A stretch of 6,272 nucleotides of DNA from Bradyrhizobium sp. (GTDB taxonomy: Bacteria > Pseudomonadota > Alphaproteobacteria > Rhizobiales > Xanthobacteraceae). The DNA lies in the NCBI GenBank assembly GCA_028290165.1, contig JAQGKJ010000260.1:1-6272 (forward strand), given 5' to 3'. Below the pieces are notes generated by a model. It was not told where the DNA came from and searched no databases. It saw only the letters and a program-made list of their open reading frames with translations. This document shows positions 1 to 6,272 of the stretch, in pieces. The position numbers were made by a program, and so were the translations under genes. The number at the start of each line of letters is the position of its first letter. Position 1 is the first letter of the stretch.

Positions 1-956
1 CCGGTCTCGAAGGCCGCGACAAGGTGACGAAATTGTCGTCGAAAAAGGTCGCCGATTTCGGCGCCAGGGCCGAGCAGCTGATCGCGGAATCCACCGGCAA
101 GGACGGCAAGGGCCTGATCCCGATCGACGGCGAACCCCTGGGCGATCCCACGGTCTACGGCAACGATCGATTCTTCATCGATCTCAGAACAGAAGGCGAA
201 GACGACGCCGCGCATGACGACAAACTGGCCGCGCTGGAAAAGGCCGGTCATCCCGTGGTCCGCATTGCGATGAAGTCGATCGACCATCTAGGCCAGGAAT
301 TTTTCCGGTTCGAGCTGGCGACTGCGGTGGCGGGCGCCATCCTCGGCATCAATCCGTTCAACCAGCCCGACGTCGAGGACGCCAAGATCAAGACCCGGGA
401 GTTGACCGCGGCGTTCGAGAAATCCGGTGCGCTGCCCCCGGAACAGCCTGTGATGTCCACACCCCAGGCCGATCTCTATACCGACGACCACAATGCGGCC
501 GACTTGCGCAGGGCGGGCGCCGATGGCGATCTCGGCTCCTGGCTGAAGGCCCATCTCTCCCGCTCTCATGCACACGATTACGTGGCGCTGCTCGCCTACA
601 TCGAACGCAATCCCGCGCACATCGGCGCCTTGCAGCACATGCGGCTTGAGGTGCGCGACCGGCGCCACGTCGCAACCTGCGCCGAATTCGGCCCGCGCTT
701 CCTGCATTCCACGGGGCAGGCCTACAAGGGCGGCCCGGACAGCGGCGTATTCCTGCAGATCACCGCCGATGATGCCAAAGATCTCCTAGTGCCCGGCCCG
801 AAGGCCGCCTTTGGTGTGATCAAGACGGCGCAAGCCCGCGGCGATTTCGACGTGCTGACCGACCGCGGCCGTCGCGCGTTGCGCGTGCATCTCAAGGGCG
901 ATCTGGAAGCTGGTTTAAAAATGCTCGATGACGCGATTCAGAGTGCATTAAATTAA
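1..956 (+). CDS. tal-pgi: Bifunctional transaldolase / glucose-6-phosphate isomerase, C-terminal (isomerase) part; 5' end outside window
   Basis: The isomerase half interconverts glucose-6-phosphate and fructose-6-phosphate in the cytoplasm; in the family an N-terminal transaldolase half moves a three-carbon unit in the non-oxidative pentose phosphate pathway. Visible are 317 codons in the frame starting at nt 3, open to the left edge, so the GTG at 24 is internal. Phosphoglucose isomerase signatures are [10 protein letters not shown] (nt 84-113), [11 protein letters not shown] (nt 345-377) and [10 protein letters not shown] followed by KGGPDSG (nt 690-746). The wording of the last motif, and the separation of the domain from the usual single-domain Pgi sequence, match from memory the tal-pgi fusions of about 950 residues found in Bradyrhizobium and relatives. 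The transaldolase half is not visible, so the fusion itself is inference; a stand-alone Pgi is the alternative. It ends with TAA 10 nt before gnd and is probably co-transcribed with it. Confidence 0.9.
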   Translation, partial: GLEGRDKVTKLSSKKVADFGARAEQLIAESTGKDGKGLIPIDGEPLGDPTVYGNDRFFIDLRTEGEDDAAHDDKLAALEKAGHPVVRIAMKSIDHLGQEFFRFELATAVAGAILGINPFNQPDVEDAKIKTRELTAAFEKSGALPPEQPVMSTPQADLYTDDHNAADLRRAGADGDLGSWLKAHLSRSHAHDYVALLAYIERNPAHIGALQHMRLEVRDRRHVATCAEFGPRFLHSTGQAYKGGPDSGVFLQITADDAKDLLVPGPKAAFGVIKTAQARGDFDVLTDRGRRALRVHLKGDLEAGLKMLDDAIQSALN

Positions 957-959
957 GGG
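955..959 (+). promoter_or_regulatory. Ribosome binding site of gnd (AAGGG)
   Basis: AAGGG overlaps the stop codon of tal-pgi and ends 7 nt before the ATG at 967. It supports that ATG and suggests that ribosomes finishing tal-pgi can start directly on gnd. The 10-nt gap leaves no room for a promoter or terminator between the two genes. Confidence 0.6.
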
Positions 960-966
960 TACAAAG

Positions 967-2004
967 ATGCAACTCGGCATGATCGGCTTGGGGCGGATGG
1001 GCGGCAATATCGTCCGCCGGCTGATGAAGCACGGACACTCGACGGTCGTTTACGACAAGGACCCGAAGGCGGTCGCGGCCATCGCAGCCGATGGTGCGGT
1101 CGGCTCCGGCACCCTGGAAGATTTTTTCAAAAAACTCGAGAAACCGCGAACCGCCTGGGTGATGCTGCCGGCGGGCAAGATCACGGAAGCAACGATAGAC
1201 GCGCTGTCAAAACTGATGGAGCCCGGCGATGTCATCATCGACGGCGGCAACACGTTCTGGCAGGACGACGTACGCCGCGGCAAGGCGCTGAAAGAGCGCG
1301 GCATCCATTACGTCGACGTCGGCACCTCAGGCGGCGTCTGGGGCATCGACCGCGGCTATTGCATGATGATCGGCGGCGACAAGGCGGTGGTCGAGCGCCT
1401 CGACCCGATCTTCGCGGCGCTGGCGCCGGGCGCCGGCGATATCCCGCGCACCGAGGGACGCGAGGGCCGCGATCCCCGTATCGAGCAGGGCTACATTCAC
1501 GCAGGTCCTGTGGGCGCCGGACACTTTGTCAAAATGATTCACAACGGCATCGAGTACGGCCTGATGCAGGCCTATGCCGAGGGTTTCGACATTTTGGAGA
1601 ATGCCAATATCGAGGCGCTACCCCCGGAGCATCGTTTCGATCTCGACATTGCCGATATCGCTGAGGTGTGGCGGCGCGGCAGCGTGATCCCGTCCTGGCT
1701 GCTCGATCTGACCGCGTCTGCGCTTGCCAAAAACCCGACGCTTCAAAACTATTCGGGCTTTGTCGAGGATTCCGGCGAAGGCCGCTGGACCGTCAATGCC
1801 GCAATCGATGAAGCCGTGCCCGCCGAAGTGCTGACTGCTGCCCTGTTCGCGCGCTTTCGCTCGCGCAAGGAGCACACCTTTGCCGAGAAGATACTGTCGG
1901 CGATGCGCGACGGTTTTGGCGGCCACAAGGAGCCGCAGCAGCATCCGGACCCGGCGCAGCAGAATGCGCCAGACATCGTCAAGCCAAAGGCCGGCCGTTC
2001 GTGA
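967..2004 (+). CDS. gnd: 6-phosphogluconate dehydrogenase (decarboxylating), short NAD-type
   Basis: Oxidatively decarboxylates 6-phosphogluconate to ribulose-5-phosphate, the last oxidative step of the pentose phosphate pathway, in the cytoplasm. The 345-residue protein has an N-terminal Rossmann fold with GLGRMG at 7-12, the substrate loop GTSGG at 119-123, and the catalytic segment [12 protein letters not shown], in which K189, N193 and E196 match the family's catalytic lysine, substrate-binding asparagine and general acid. It is much shorter than the roughly 470-residue Gnd of E. coli and belongs to the short GndA/YqeC-like class. The second beta strand ends YDKD (29-32); an acidic residue there (D30), in place of the NR(S/T) of NADP enzymes, points to NAD. 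The last 25 residues are polar and rich in Pro and Gln, look unstructured, and follow the usual family end near FGGH. The ATG at 967 has a Shine-Dalgarno sequence, and the stop overlaps the zwf start by 4 nt. Confidence 0.95.
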   Translation: MQLGMIGLGRMGGNIVRRLMKHGHSTVVYDKDPKAVAAIAADGAVGSGTLEDFFKKLEKPRTAWVMLPAGKITEATIDALSKLMEPGDVIIDGGNTFWQDDVRRGKALKERGIHYVDVGTSGGVWGIDRGYCMMIGGDKAVVERLDPIFAALAPGAGDIPRTEGREGRDPRIEQGYIHAGPVGAGHFVKMIHNGIEYGLMQAYAEGFDILENANIEALPPEHRFDLDIADIAEVWRRGSVIPSWLLDLTASALAKNPTLQNYSGFVEDSGEGRWTVNAAIDEAVPAEVLTAALFARFRSRKEHTFAEKILSAMRDGFGGHKEPQQHPDPAQQNAPDIVKPKAGRS

Positions 2005-3530
2005 CAGACACCTCTTTAAATCCCAGTCCAAATCAGAAGAAGCCCGACCCCTGCTCCTTCGTCATCTTCGGTGTCACCGGCGACCTCACGCATCGGCTGG
2101 TGATTCCCTCGCTTTATAACCTGGAGGCGACCGGCCTCTTGCCCGACAGGTTCTGTGTCGTCGGGGTCGCCCGCAAAGGCATGTCGAACAAAGACTTGCG
2201 CGACAGCCTGATGAAGGGCCTTCGCCAATTCGCCACTCGCCCCGTGGATGATGCGGTCGCCGAGCGCCTGCTCCAATGCGTTACCAGCATTGAAGCCGAT
2301 CCCGGTGACTCCGCCTCGTTCGATGCGATGCGGGCGCAGCTCACGGAGCTCGAGGCCGCACGACAAACCGGCGGCAACCGCCTGTTTTATCTGGCGACGC
2401 CACCGGATGCGTTTGCGCCGATCAGCCGTGAGCTCGGCCGTACCGGTCTGCTGAAAGAGAAAGCAGGCGGCCCGTGGCGGCGGCTGGTGATCGAGAAGCC
2501 GTTCGGAACCGATCTGGCTTCCGCAAACGCCCTCAATGCCGAACTCTTAAAGATCGTCGATGAGCACCAGATCTACCGGATCGATCACTACCTCGGCAAG
2601 GAAACCGTCCAAAACATCCTGGTGCTGCTCTTCGCCAACGGCATGTTCGAGCCGATCTGGAATCGCAATCATATCGATCACGTGCAGATCATCGTCGACG
2701 AAAAGCTCGGCGTCGGCCACCGCGGCAGCTTCTATGACAAAACCGGTGCGCTGCGCGACATGGTGCCGAACCATCTGTTCCAATTGCTGTCGCTGGCTGC
2801 CATGGAGCCGCCGATCCGCTTCGATGCGCAGTCCGTGCGCACGGAAAAGGCCGACGTGCTGGCGGCGATCCAGATCCAGAGCGAGGAAGAGGCTTTACGG
2901 AATTCGGTGCGTGGCCAATATCTCGGCGGCGTCATCGACGGCGTCGAAATCCCGGATTATCGCAAGACCGAGGACGTCAAGCCCGACAGCACCACCGAGA
3001 CTTTCGTCACGCTGAAACTGACCATCGACAACTGGCGCTGGGCCGGCGTTCCCTTTTACCTGCGGACCGGCAAGGCGCTCGGCATCAAGCGCACCGAAGT
3101 GGCGATCAAGTTCAAGGAGGCGCCGTTCGCAATGTTCCGATGCACCCCTGTCGATCGCCTGTCGCAGAACTATCTCGTCATCAGTGTCGAGCCCACCGAA
3201 GGCATCTCGCTGCAGTTCAATACCAAAGTGCCGGGACCGGCGATCGTCATCGACGATGTCGAGATGAAATTCCGCTACAAGGACTACTTCAAGGCCGAGC
3301 CATCTACCGGTTATGAGACGCTGATCTACGACTGCATGATCGGCGACAACATCCTGTTTCAGCGCGCCGACAGCGTCGAGGCCGGCTGGCGGGCGGTGCA
3401 GCCGTTCCTCGATGCGTGGAAGAAAGCCGGCTCCCGGGGCTTGGAATTCTACAAAGCTGGCAGCGAAGGTCCGGTCGGCGCGGAGCAACTGCTCAAGCGT
3501 GACGGCCGCAGCTGGCGCAAGCTCGGTTAG
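2001..3530 (+). CDS. zwf: Glucose-6-phosphate 1-dehydrogenase
   Basis: Oxidises glucose-6-phosphate to 6-phosphogluconolactone, the entry to the oxidative pentose phosphate and Entner-Doudoroff routes. At 509 residues it has the usual family length. Seen in order: nucleotide-binding GVTGDL at 24-29; GVARK at 55-59, where R58 and K59 lie where NADP enzymes hold the 2'-phosphate; EKPFG at 165-169; the active-site signature RIDHYLGKE at 193-201 with H196 and K200; [10 protein letters not shown] at 249-258, ending in the catalytic-base histidine H258; and FYLRTGK at 352-358, with K363 five residues further on. The lysine of the usual GDLAKRK motif that contacts substrate phosphate in the Leuconostoc enzyme is replaced by L33. 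The start is GTG at 2001, overlapping the gnd stop as GTGA; only a weak AAAGG (1986-1990) precedes it, so translation is probably coupled to gnd. pgl follows after 5 nt. Confidence 0.97.
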   Translation: MTDTSLNPSPNQKKPDPCSFVIFGVTGDLTHRLVIPSLYNLEATGLLPDRFCVVGVARKGMSNKDLRDSLMKGLRQFATRPVDDAVAERLLQCVTSIEADPGDSASFDAMRAQLTELEAARQTGGNRLFYLATPPDAFAPISRELGRTGLLKEKAGGPWRRLVIEKPFGTDLASANALNAELLKIVDEHQIYRIDHYLGKETVQNILVLLFANGMFEPIWNRNHIDHVQIIVDEKLGVGHRGSFYDKTGALRDMVPNHLFQLLSLAAMEPPIRFDAQSVRTEKADVLAAIQIQSEEEALRNSVRGQYLGGVIDGVEIPDYRKTEDVKPDSTTETFVTLKLTIDNWRWAGVPFYLRTGKALGIKRTEVAIKFKEAPFAMFRCTPVDRLSQNYLVISVEPTEGISLQFNTKVPGPAIVIDDVEMKFRYKDYFKAEPSTGYETLIYDCMIGDNILFQRADSVEAGWRAVQPFLDAWKKAGSRGLEFYKAGSEGPVGAEQLLKRDGRSWRKLG

Positions 3531-3535
3531 AGCGG

Positions 3536-4282
3536 ATGGCTACAAGCGACAATCGCCAGGTGATTGCGGTCTCCGATCCGGCCGCGCTCGCGAAGACCGC
3601 CGCGGAGCGGCTGCTGGCGAGGATTGCCGCGAACCCCGATCGCGTGGCGATTGGCCTGACCGGCGGGTCGAGCCCGAAAGAGCTCTATCAACTCCTCGCG
3701 ACCGACCCTTATCGAAGCCGGATCCCGTGGGATCGCGTGCACTGGTTCATCGGCGATGAGCGTTTTATCCCGGCGAACGATCCGCTCAACAACATGGGGA
3801 CGGCGCGGCGGATTTTTCTGGATCGCTTCGCGCCGAAAGCCAACATCCATCCGATTCCGACCGACACCGCTACCCCTGACGAAGCCGCGCGCCGCTATGA
3901 AGATGAATTGAAATCATTCTACGGTTCTGATGTCCTCGATCCGGCTCGGCCGCTGTTCGATACCGTGCTGATGGGCGTCGGGCCCGACGGCCATACCGCA
4001 TCGCTGTTTCCAAATTATCCCGCGATCGAAGAAACCAGACGCTGGGTCGTCGGCGTACCCAAAGCCAATGTCGAGCCGTTCGTGCCGCGGGTGACGCTGA
4101 CCTTGCCGGCGCTCGGCTCCTGCCGCGAAATGCTGTTCGAGGTCGCGGGCCCCGAAAAGCGCGCGATCTTGACGCGCGTGCTTGATGGCGAGAACCTGCC
4201 CGCGGGCCGCGCACATTCCACGGGCGAGACAATCTGGCTGGTGGACAAGGCCGCGCTGCCGGAGAATTTCCGTGGGCGGTGA
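3536..4282 (+). CDS. pgl: 6-phosphogluconolactonase (DevB/Pgl type)
   Basis: Hydrolyses 6-phosphogluconolactone, the product of Zwf, to 6-phosphogluconate. The 248-residue protein carries the family motifs TGGSSP at 42-47, GDERFIP at 73-79, NNMG at 85-88, GVGPDGHTASLFP at 147-159 and RVTLTLPAL at 185-193. These place it in the glucosamine-6-phosphate isomerase/6-phosphogluconolactonase fold rather than the beta-propeller YbhE class; the SLFP wording and zwf neighbourhood favour lactonase over NagB. The ATG at 3536 is 5 nt after the zwf stop and lacks a good Shine-Dalgarno sequence, so re-initiation from zwf is likely. Its 3' end overlaps the gntK start by 11 nt. It sits directly after the gene making its substrate and completes the two-step conversion of glucose-6-phosphate to 6-phosphogluconate. 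Confidence 0.96.
   Translation: MATSDNRQVIAVSDPAALAKTAAERLLARIAANPDRVAIGLTGGSSPKELYQLLATDPYRSRIPWDRVHWFIGDERFIPANDPLNNMGTARRIFLDRFAPKANIHPIPTDTATPDEAARRYEDELKSFYGSDVLDPARPLFDTVLMGVGPDGHTASLFPNYPAIEETRRWVVGVPKANVEPFVPRVTLTLPALGSCREMLFEVAGPEKRAILTRVLDGENLPAGRAHSTGETIWLVDKAALPENFRGR
4261..4265 (+). promoter_or_regulatory. Ribosome binding site of gntK inside pgl (GGAGA)
   Basis: GGAGA lies in the last codons of pgl and ends 6 nt before the in-frame GTG at 4272. It is the best Shine-Dalgarno sequence near any possible gntK start and decides for GTG 4272 over the ATG at 4182, which would add 30 residues overlapping pgl. Confidence 0.65.
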
Positions 4283-4832
4283 TGCAGACAAAATACCCTG
4301 CGCGTTGATCGTGATGGGCGTGTCGGGCTCCGGCAAGAGCACCATCGGGGAGGCGTTGGCGGCGCGGCTCGGCTGGGGCTACGAAGACGCCGACAGGTTT
4401 CATCCCGCCAGCAACATCGCCAAGATGAGCGCCGGCCAACCCTTGACCGACGAAGATCGCTGGCCCTGGCTGCGGGCGATCGCCGACGAGATCGACAGGA
4501 CCTGCGAGGCCGGCCAACGTGCCGTGATCGGTTGCTCCGCGTTGAAGCGTGCCTACCGCGACATTCTGATCCACGGACGCAACGATGTCCGCATCATCTA
4601 CCTCAAGGGCACGCAGAAATTGATCGCGGACCGCCTGGCCGAGCGGAAAGGTCATTTCATGCCGCCGGGCCTGTTGGCGAGCCAGTTCAAGACGCTCGAG
4701 CCGCCGGGCGAAAGCGAATCACCCGTGACGGTATCGATCGATGCTTCGGTCGACGCGATCGTCGACGACATCGTCCGCCAACTGGGGCTTAGTCCGCCGA
4801 CAACGGCGCCCCGCGCAGGAACCGCCCCATGA
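4272..4832 (+). CDS. gntK: Gluconokinase (GntK family)
   Basis: Phosphorylates D-gluconate with ATP to 6-phosphogluconate, feeding external or periplasmically formed gluconate into the node shared by Pgl and Gnd. From GTG 4272 the protein has 186 residues, close to the family's 170-180. It shows a P-loop, GVSGSGKST at 16-24; the EDADRFHP segment at 38-45, a family hallmark; GCSALKRAYRD at 87-97, the gluconokinase signature; and R125-K-G-HFMP at 125-131. The start is set by GGAGA at 4261-4265 and by protein length: the upstream ATG at 4182 would add an Arg-rich stretch that is just pgl read in another frame. The last 15 or so residues are Pro/Ala/Thr-rich and look like a non-conserved tail, and this stretch also carries the ribosome binding site of the next gene. 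The stop overlaps that gene's ATG as ATGA. A shikimate kinase-like role is less likely given the CSALKR motif and context. Confidence 0.94.
   Translation: MGGDADKIPCALIVMGVSGSGKSTIGEALAARLGWGYEDADRFHPASNIAKMSAGQPLTDEDRWPWLRAIADEIDRTCEAGQRAVIGCSALKRAYRDILIHGRNDVRIIYLKGTQKLIADRLAERKGHFMPPGLLASQFKTLEPPGESESPVTVSIDASVDAIVDDIVRQLGLSPPTTAPRAGTAP
4817..4820 (+). promoter_or_regulatory. Ribosome binding site of the HAD gene (AGGA)
   Basis: AGGA, within the last codons of gntK, ends 8 nt before the ATG at 4829. Together with the ATGA stop/start overlap it supports this start and translational coupling to gntK. Confidence 0.5.
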
Positions 4833-5641
4833 CCCGCATCGCCCTCGTTGTGTCGGATGTCGACGGCACGCTGGTGACCAAGGACAAGACCCTGACCGAC
4901 AACGCCAAGGCCGCGGTACGGCGGCTGCACGAAGCCGGCATCGGCTTCACCATCACCAGTAGCCGTCCGACCATCGGCACGCGGTTTCTGATCGAGCCGC
5001 TGGCGATCGCGCTGCCGGTCGGTGCCTTCAACGGCAGCTCGATCGTCGATCCACAGCTAAAACCGATCGAACAGCACCTGATCCCCGTGACTTCGGCGCA
5101 ACGCGCTCTCGACGTGCTGAACGAATTCGGCGCCGATATCTGGCTGTTCACCAACGAACTCTGGCTCACGCGCAATCCCGACGGCGAATATGTCCCGCAT
5201 GAAAAACGCGCCATCCGGGCCGATCCAACCATCGTTGCCGATTTTGCACCCTACATGGAGGCTGCCTGCAAGATCGTCGGCTCGAGTTCCGATGCGGCAT
5301 TGCTGCAGCGCTGCGAAATCGCGATGCAGCAGGTTTTGGGCGCGGAGGCCACCGCCGTCCGGTCGCAAAGCTACTATCTCGACGTCACCCCCCCGGGCTG
5401 CGACAAAGGCACCTTCGTTGAGGCGATGGCCAAGCGCCTGGGCATTTCTACCGATGCGGTCGCCACCATCGGCGACATGCAGAACGACCTTGCGATGTTT
5501 CGAAAGAGCGGCCTTTCGATCGCGATGGGCAACGCTACCGACGACGTCAAGAAAGCCGCGACGCTTGTCACGGCGTCGAACGAGGACGAGGGTTTTGCCA
5601 AGGCGATCGATATGATTTTGAGGAATAACGAAGCCAAATAG
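4829..5641 (+). CDS. HAD-superfamily hydrolase, Cof/IIB type (probable sugar-phosphate phosphatase)
   Basis: A cytoplasmic phosphatase of the haloacid dehalogenase superfamily; its substrate cannot be read from sequence. All four HAD motifs are present in 270 residues: motif I DVDGTL at 10-15 (nucleophile D10, acid/base D12), motif II TSSR at 43-46, motif III lysine K193 in CDKGTF, and motif IV GDMQND at 215-220 with D216 and D220 for Mg2+. The long insert between motifs II and III (about 65-185) is the C2 cap typical of subclass IIB, and the AMGNATDDVK and NEDEGF segments match Cof-type proteins. Members of this subclass act on phosphosugars and flavin or nucleotide phosphates with broad specificity. 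It is the last gene of the pentose-phosphate operon and overlaps gntK by 4 nt, so a phosphorylated sugar acid or pathway side product is a reasonable guess, but only a guess. The usual broad name would be Cof-type hydrolase. Confidence 0.9.
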   Translation: MTRIALVVSDVDGTLVTKDKTLTDNAKAAVRRLHEAGIGFTITSSRPTIGTRFLIEPLAIALPVGAFNGSSIVDPQLKPIEQHLIPVTSAQRALDVLNEFGADIWLFTNELWLTRNPDGEYVPHEKRAIRADPTIVADFAPYMEAACKIVGSSSDAALLQRCEIAMQQVLGAEATAVRSQSYYLDVTPPGCDKGTFVEAMAKRLGISTDAVATIGDMQNDLAMFRKSGLSIAMGNATDDVKKAATLVTASNEDEGFAKAIDMILRNNEAK

Positions 5642-5660
5642 TCGCTCGCTCTCCCCCGCT

Positions 5661-5798
5661 TGTCGTCCTGGCCAAGCGAGCGAAGCGAGCGCGAGCCGGG
5701 ACCCATATGCCGTGCACTTAAGTTGGGGCGTTGTGGCAGTTACCTTTTCTAACAAATGGCGTCGGTGGCTATGGGTCCTTGCTTTCGCAGGGACGACA
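5661..5798. repeat. Extragenic palindromic repeat element (two-hairpin, REP/MITE-like)
   Basis: The ends are an 8-bp perfect inverted repeat, TGTCGTCC (5661-5668) and GGACGACA (5791-5798). Inside lies a second perfect pair of 9 bp, GGACCCATA (5699-5707) and TATGGGTCC (5770-5778), flanking a 62-nt centre. Each half also folds on itself: TCCTGGC (5666-5672) with GCCGGGA (5695-5701), and TCCTTGC (5776-5782) with GCAGGGA (5787-5793) around a TTTC loop. Each local stem is 7 bp including one G-T pair. From memory, arms worded GTCGTCCTGGC/GGGACCCATA and TATGGGTCC/GCAGGGACGAC recur between genes in Bradyrhizobium and Rhodopseudomonas. No coding potential and no clear target duplication are visible. 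Lying between two convergent 3' ends, it could stabilise or end both transcripts; that is inference. Confidence 0.75.
5674..5691 (+). repeat. Tandem duplication of a 9-mer (AAGCGAGCG x2)
   Basis: AAGCGAGCG at 5674-5682 is repeated exactly at 5683-5691, inside the loop of the left hairpin of the palindromic element. The matching right hairpin has only a 4-nt loop, so the left loop is enlarged. AGCGAGCGA (5675-5683) is also the perfect reverse complement of TCGCTCGCT at 5642-5650, just after the HAD stop codon, giving an alternative 9-bp stem with a 24-nt loop. Confidence 0.7.
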
Positions 5799-5829
5799 TT
5801 GATTATGTTGGTGCCCTCATTGTGTCCGC

Positions 5830-6272
5830 TCAGCTCTTTCCGCCAGCTTGCGGTTGGTCGACGAACACCACCGGCGTTCCCATTTTGACGTTGGTGCCCA
5901 GCAAGGCGGCGTCCCAATTCGTCAGCCGGACGCAACCATGGGATTCGGCCTTGCTGACTTTGGAAGGATTAGATGTGCCATGGATACCGTATCCTTCGGC
6001 CGATAGCCCGATCCAGTACGATCCCACGGGATTATTTGGACCCGGCTTGATCGTGAACGGTTGTTTGGATTTCACCCCTTTGAATTTATAGTCGGGATTA
6101 TAGCGGTAGGTCGGGTTGGCATCGCTCGAGACGACCTTGAAGCTGCCGTTTGGGGACGGCTTTTCCTCGCTGCCGACGGTCGCCGGGAAAAAGGCTATCA
6201 GCGCGCCCGATGGATCGAAGGCTTTGACTGTCTGGCGTGATTTATCGACTTCGATCCGGCCGATCGCCAATT
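5830..6272 (-). CDS. L,D-transpeptidase, YkuD catalytic domain; 5' end outside window
   Basis: Members form 3-3 cross-links in peptidoglycan or attach proteins to it, acting in the periplasm through a cysteine nucleophile. About 147 codons are visible, from the right edge to TGA at 5832-5830. Counting from the TTG codon at 6270-6268, the catalytic signature is HGTSNP at 97-102 followed by SHGCVRLTNWD at 110-120, with nucleophile C113 and the conserved H111, G112 and R115. VGSEEKPSPNGSF at 32-44 and FTIKPGPNNPVGSYWIGL at 72-89 are typical YkuD strands. The domain starts right at the edge, so the TTG is probably internal, and a signal peptide and perhaps a further N-terminal region should lie outside the window. 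It converges on the pentose-phosphate operon and is functionally unrelated. A hand count of six 60-nt lines (5881-6240) gives about 56% GC, somewhat below the operon. Confidence 0.93.
   Translation of the reverse strand, partial: LAIGRIEVDKSRQTVKAFDPSGALIAFFPATVGSEEKPSPNGSFKVVSSDANPTYRYNPDYKFKGVKSKQPFTIKPGPNNPVGSYWIGLSAEGYGIHGTSNPSKVSKAESHGCVRLTNWDAALLGTNVKMGTPVVFVDQPQAGGKS

Larger units (their letters stand above)
5642..5829. other. Non-coding spacer between convergent genes
   Basis: This 188-nt gap separates the operon end (stop 5641) from the stop of the oppositely oriented L,D-transpeptidase gene (5830). Most of it is filled by the palindromic repeat described separately. I see no promoter, no tRNA and no hairpin followed by a T run on either strand; the only T-rich tract, around 5741-5750, is not preceded by a strong stem. 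Open frames that cross it look like chance readings through the repeat. Confidence 0.6.

Noticed and set aside
24..956. Possible complete 310-residue gene starting at GTG 24
   Set aside because: The frame is open to the left edge and the residues before the GTG (GLEGRDK) continue the isomerase domain, so this is the 3' part of a longer gene.
2895..3488. 197-residue - strand open frame
   Set aside because: Lies wholly antisense to conserved zwf sequence, with no recognisable motif or start signal; a shadow of GC-rich codon use.
4182..4271. N-terminal extension of gntK from ATG 4182
   Set aside because: It would encode an Arg-rich stretch that is the out-of-frame reading of pgl, has no good ribosome binding site, and lengthens the protein beyond the family size. 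GTG 4272 with GGAGA fits better.
5388..5394. Run of seven C followed by GGG in the HAD gene, as a possible slippage or frameshift site
   Set aside because: The frame is intact across it (ACC CCC CCG GGC), and motifs III and IV follow in the correct frame, so nothing shows that it is used.
5741..5750. T-rich tract as an intrinsic terminator for the operon
   Set aside because: No GC-rich stem lies directly before it; it is in the unpaired centre of the palindromic element.
5057..5935. 292-residue - strand open frame
   Set aside because: It is antisense to the HAD gene, crosses the repeat and enters the transpeptidase gene in another frame. No family motif is seen; long chance frames are common in GC-rich DNA.
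5756..6091. 111-residue + strand open frame
   Set aside because: It starts inside the palindromic repeat and then runs antisense through the L,D-transpeptidase gene, whose frame has clear catalytic motifs.

Overview
This window looks like the chromosome of a GC-rich alphaproteobacterium, most likely of the Bradyrhizobium/Rhodopseudomonas group. I infer this from three things: a transaldolase-glucose-6-phosphate isomerase fusion heading the pentose-phosphate genes, the wording of the protein motifs (for example the short Gnd with its GTSGGVWG and HNGIEYG segments), and an intergenic palindromic repeat of a type I remember as dispersed in those genomes. No database search was possible.

From the left edge to 5641, six genes lie head to tail on the + strand. 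They are the C-terminal part of tal-pgi (1-956), gnd (967-2004), zwf (2001-3530), pgl (3536-4282), gntK (4272-4832) and a HAD-family phosphatase (4829-5641). Gaps are 10 nt or less and three junctions overlap, so this reads as one tightly coupled operon. No internal promoter or terminator is evident; the promoter must lie left of the window. Together the enzymes interconvert glucose-6-P and fructose-6-P (Pgi), oxidise glucose-6-P to 6-phosphogluconolactone (Zwf), hydrolyse it to 6-phosphogluconate (Pgl), decarboxylate that to ribulose-5-P (Gnd), feed free gluconate in at the 6-phosphogluconate node (GntK), and recycle carbon through transaldolase. The HAD protein is the only member with no assigned step.

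From 5642 to 5829 is a 188-nt non-coding spacer. It holds a roughly 138-bp palindromic repeat element made of two similar small hairpins at opposite ends, tied together by matching inverted arms. No T-rich intrinsic terminator is visible there.

From 5830 to the right edge, on the - strand and converging on the operon, is the C-terminal part of an L,D-transpeptidase (YkuD domain), a cell-wall enzyme unrelated to the operon. Its start lies beyond the window.

The window is essentially an ordinary metabolic locus. I found no convincing new system. The points most worth a second look are the HAD phosphatase coupled to gntK, the residues suggesting that Zwf and Gnd use different cofactors, a replaced substrate-binding lysine in Zwf, and the architecture of the repeat.
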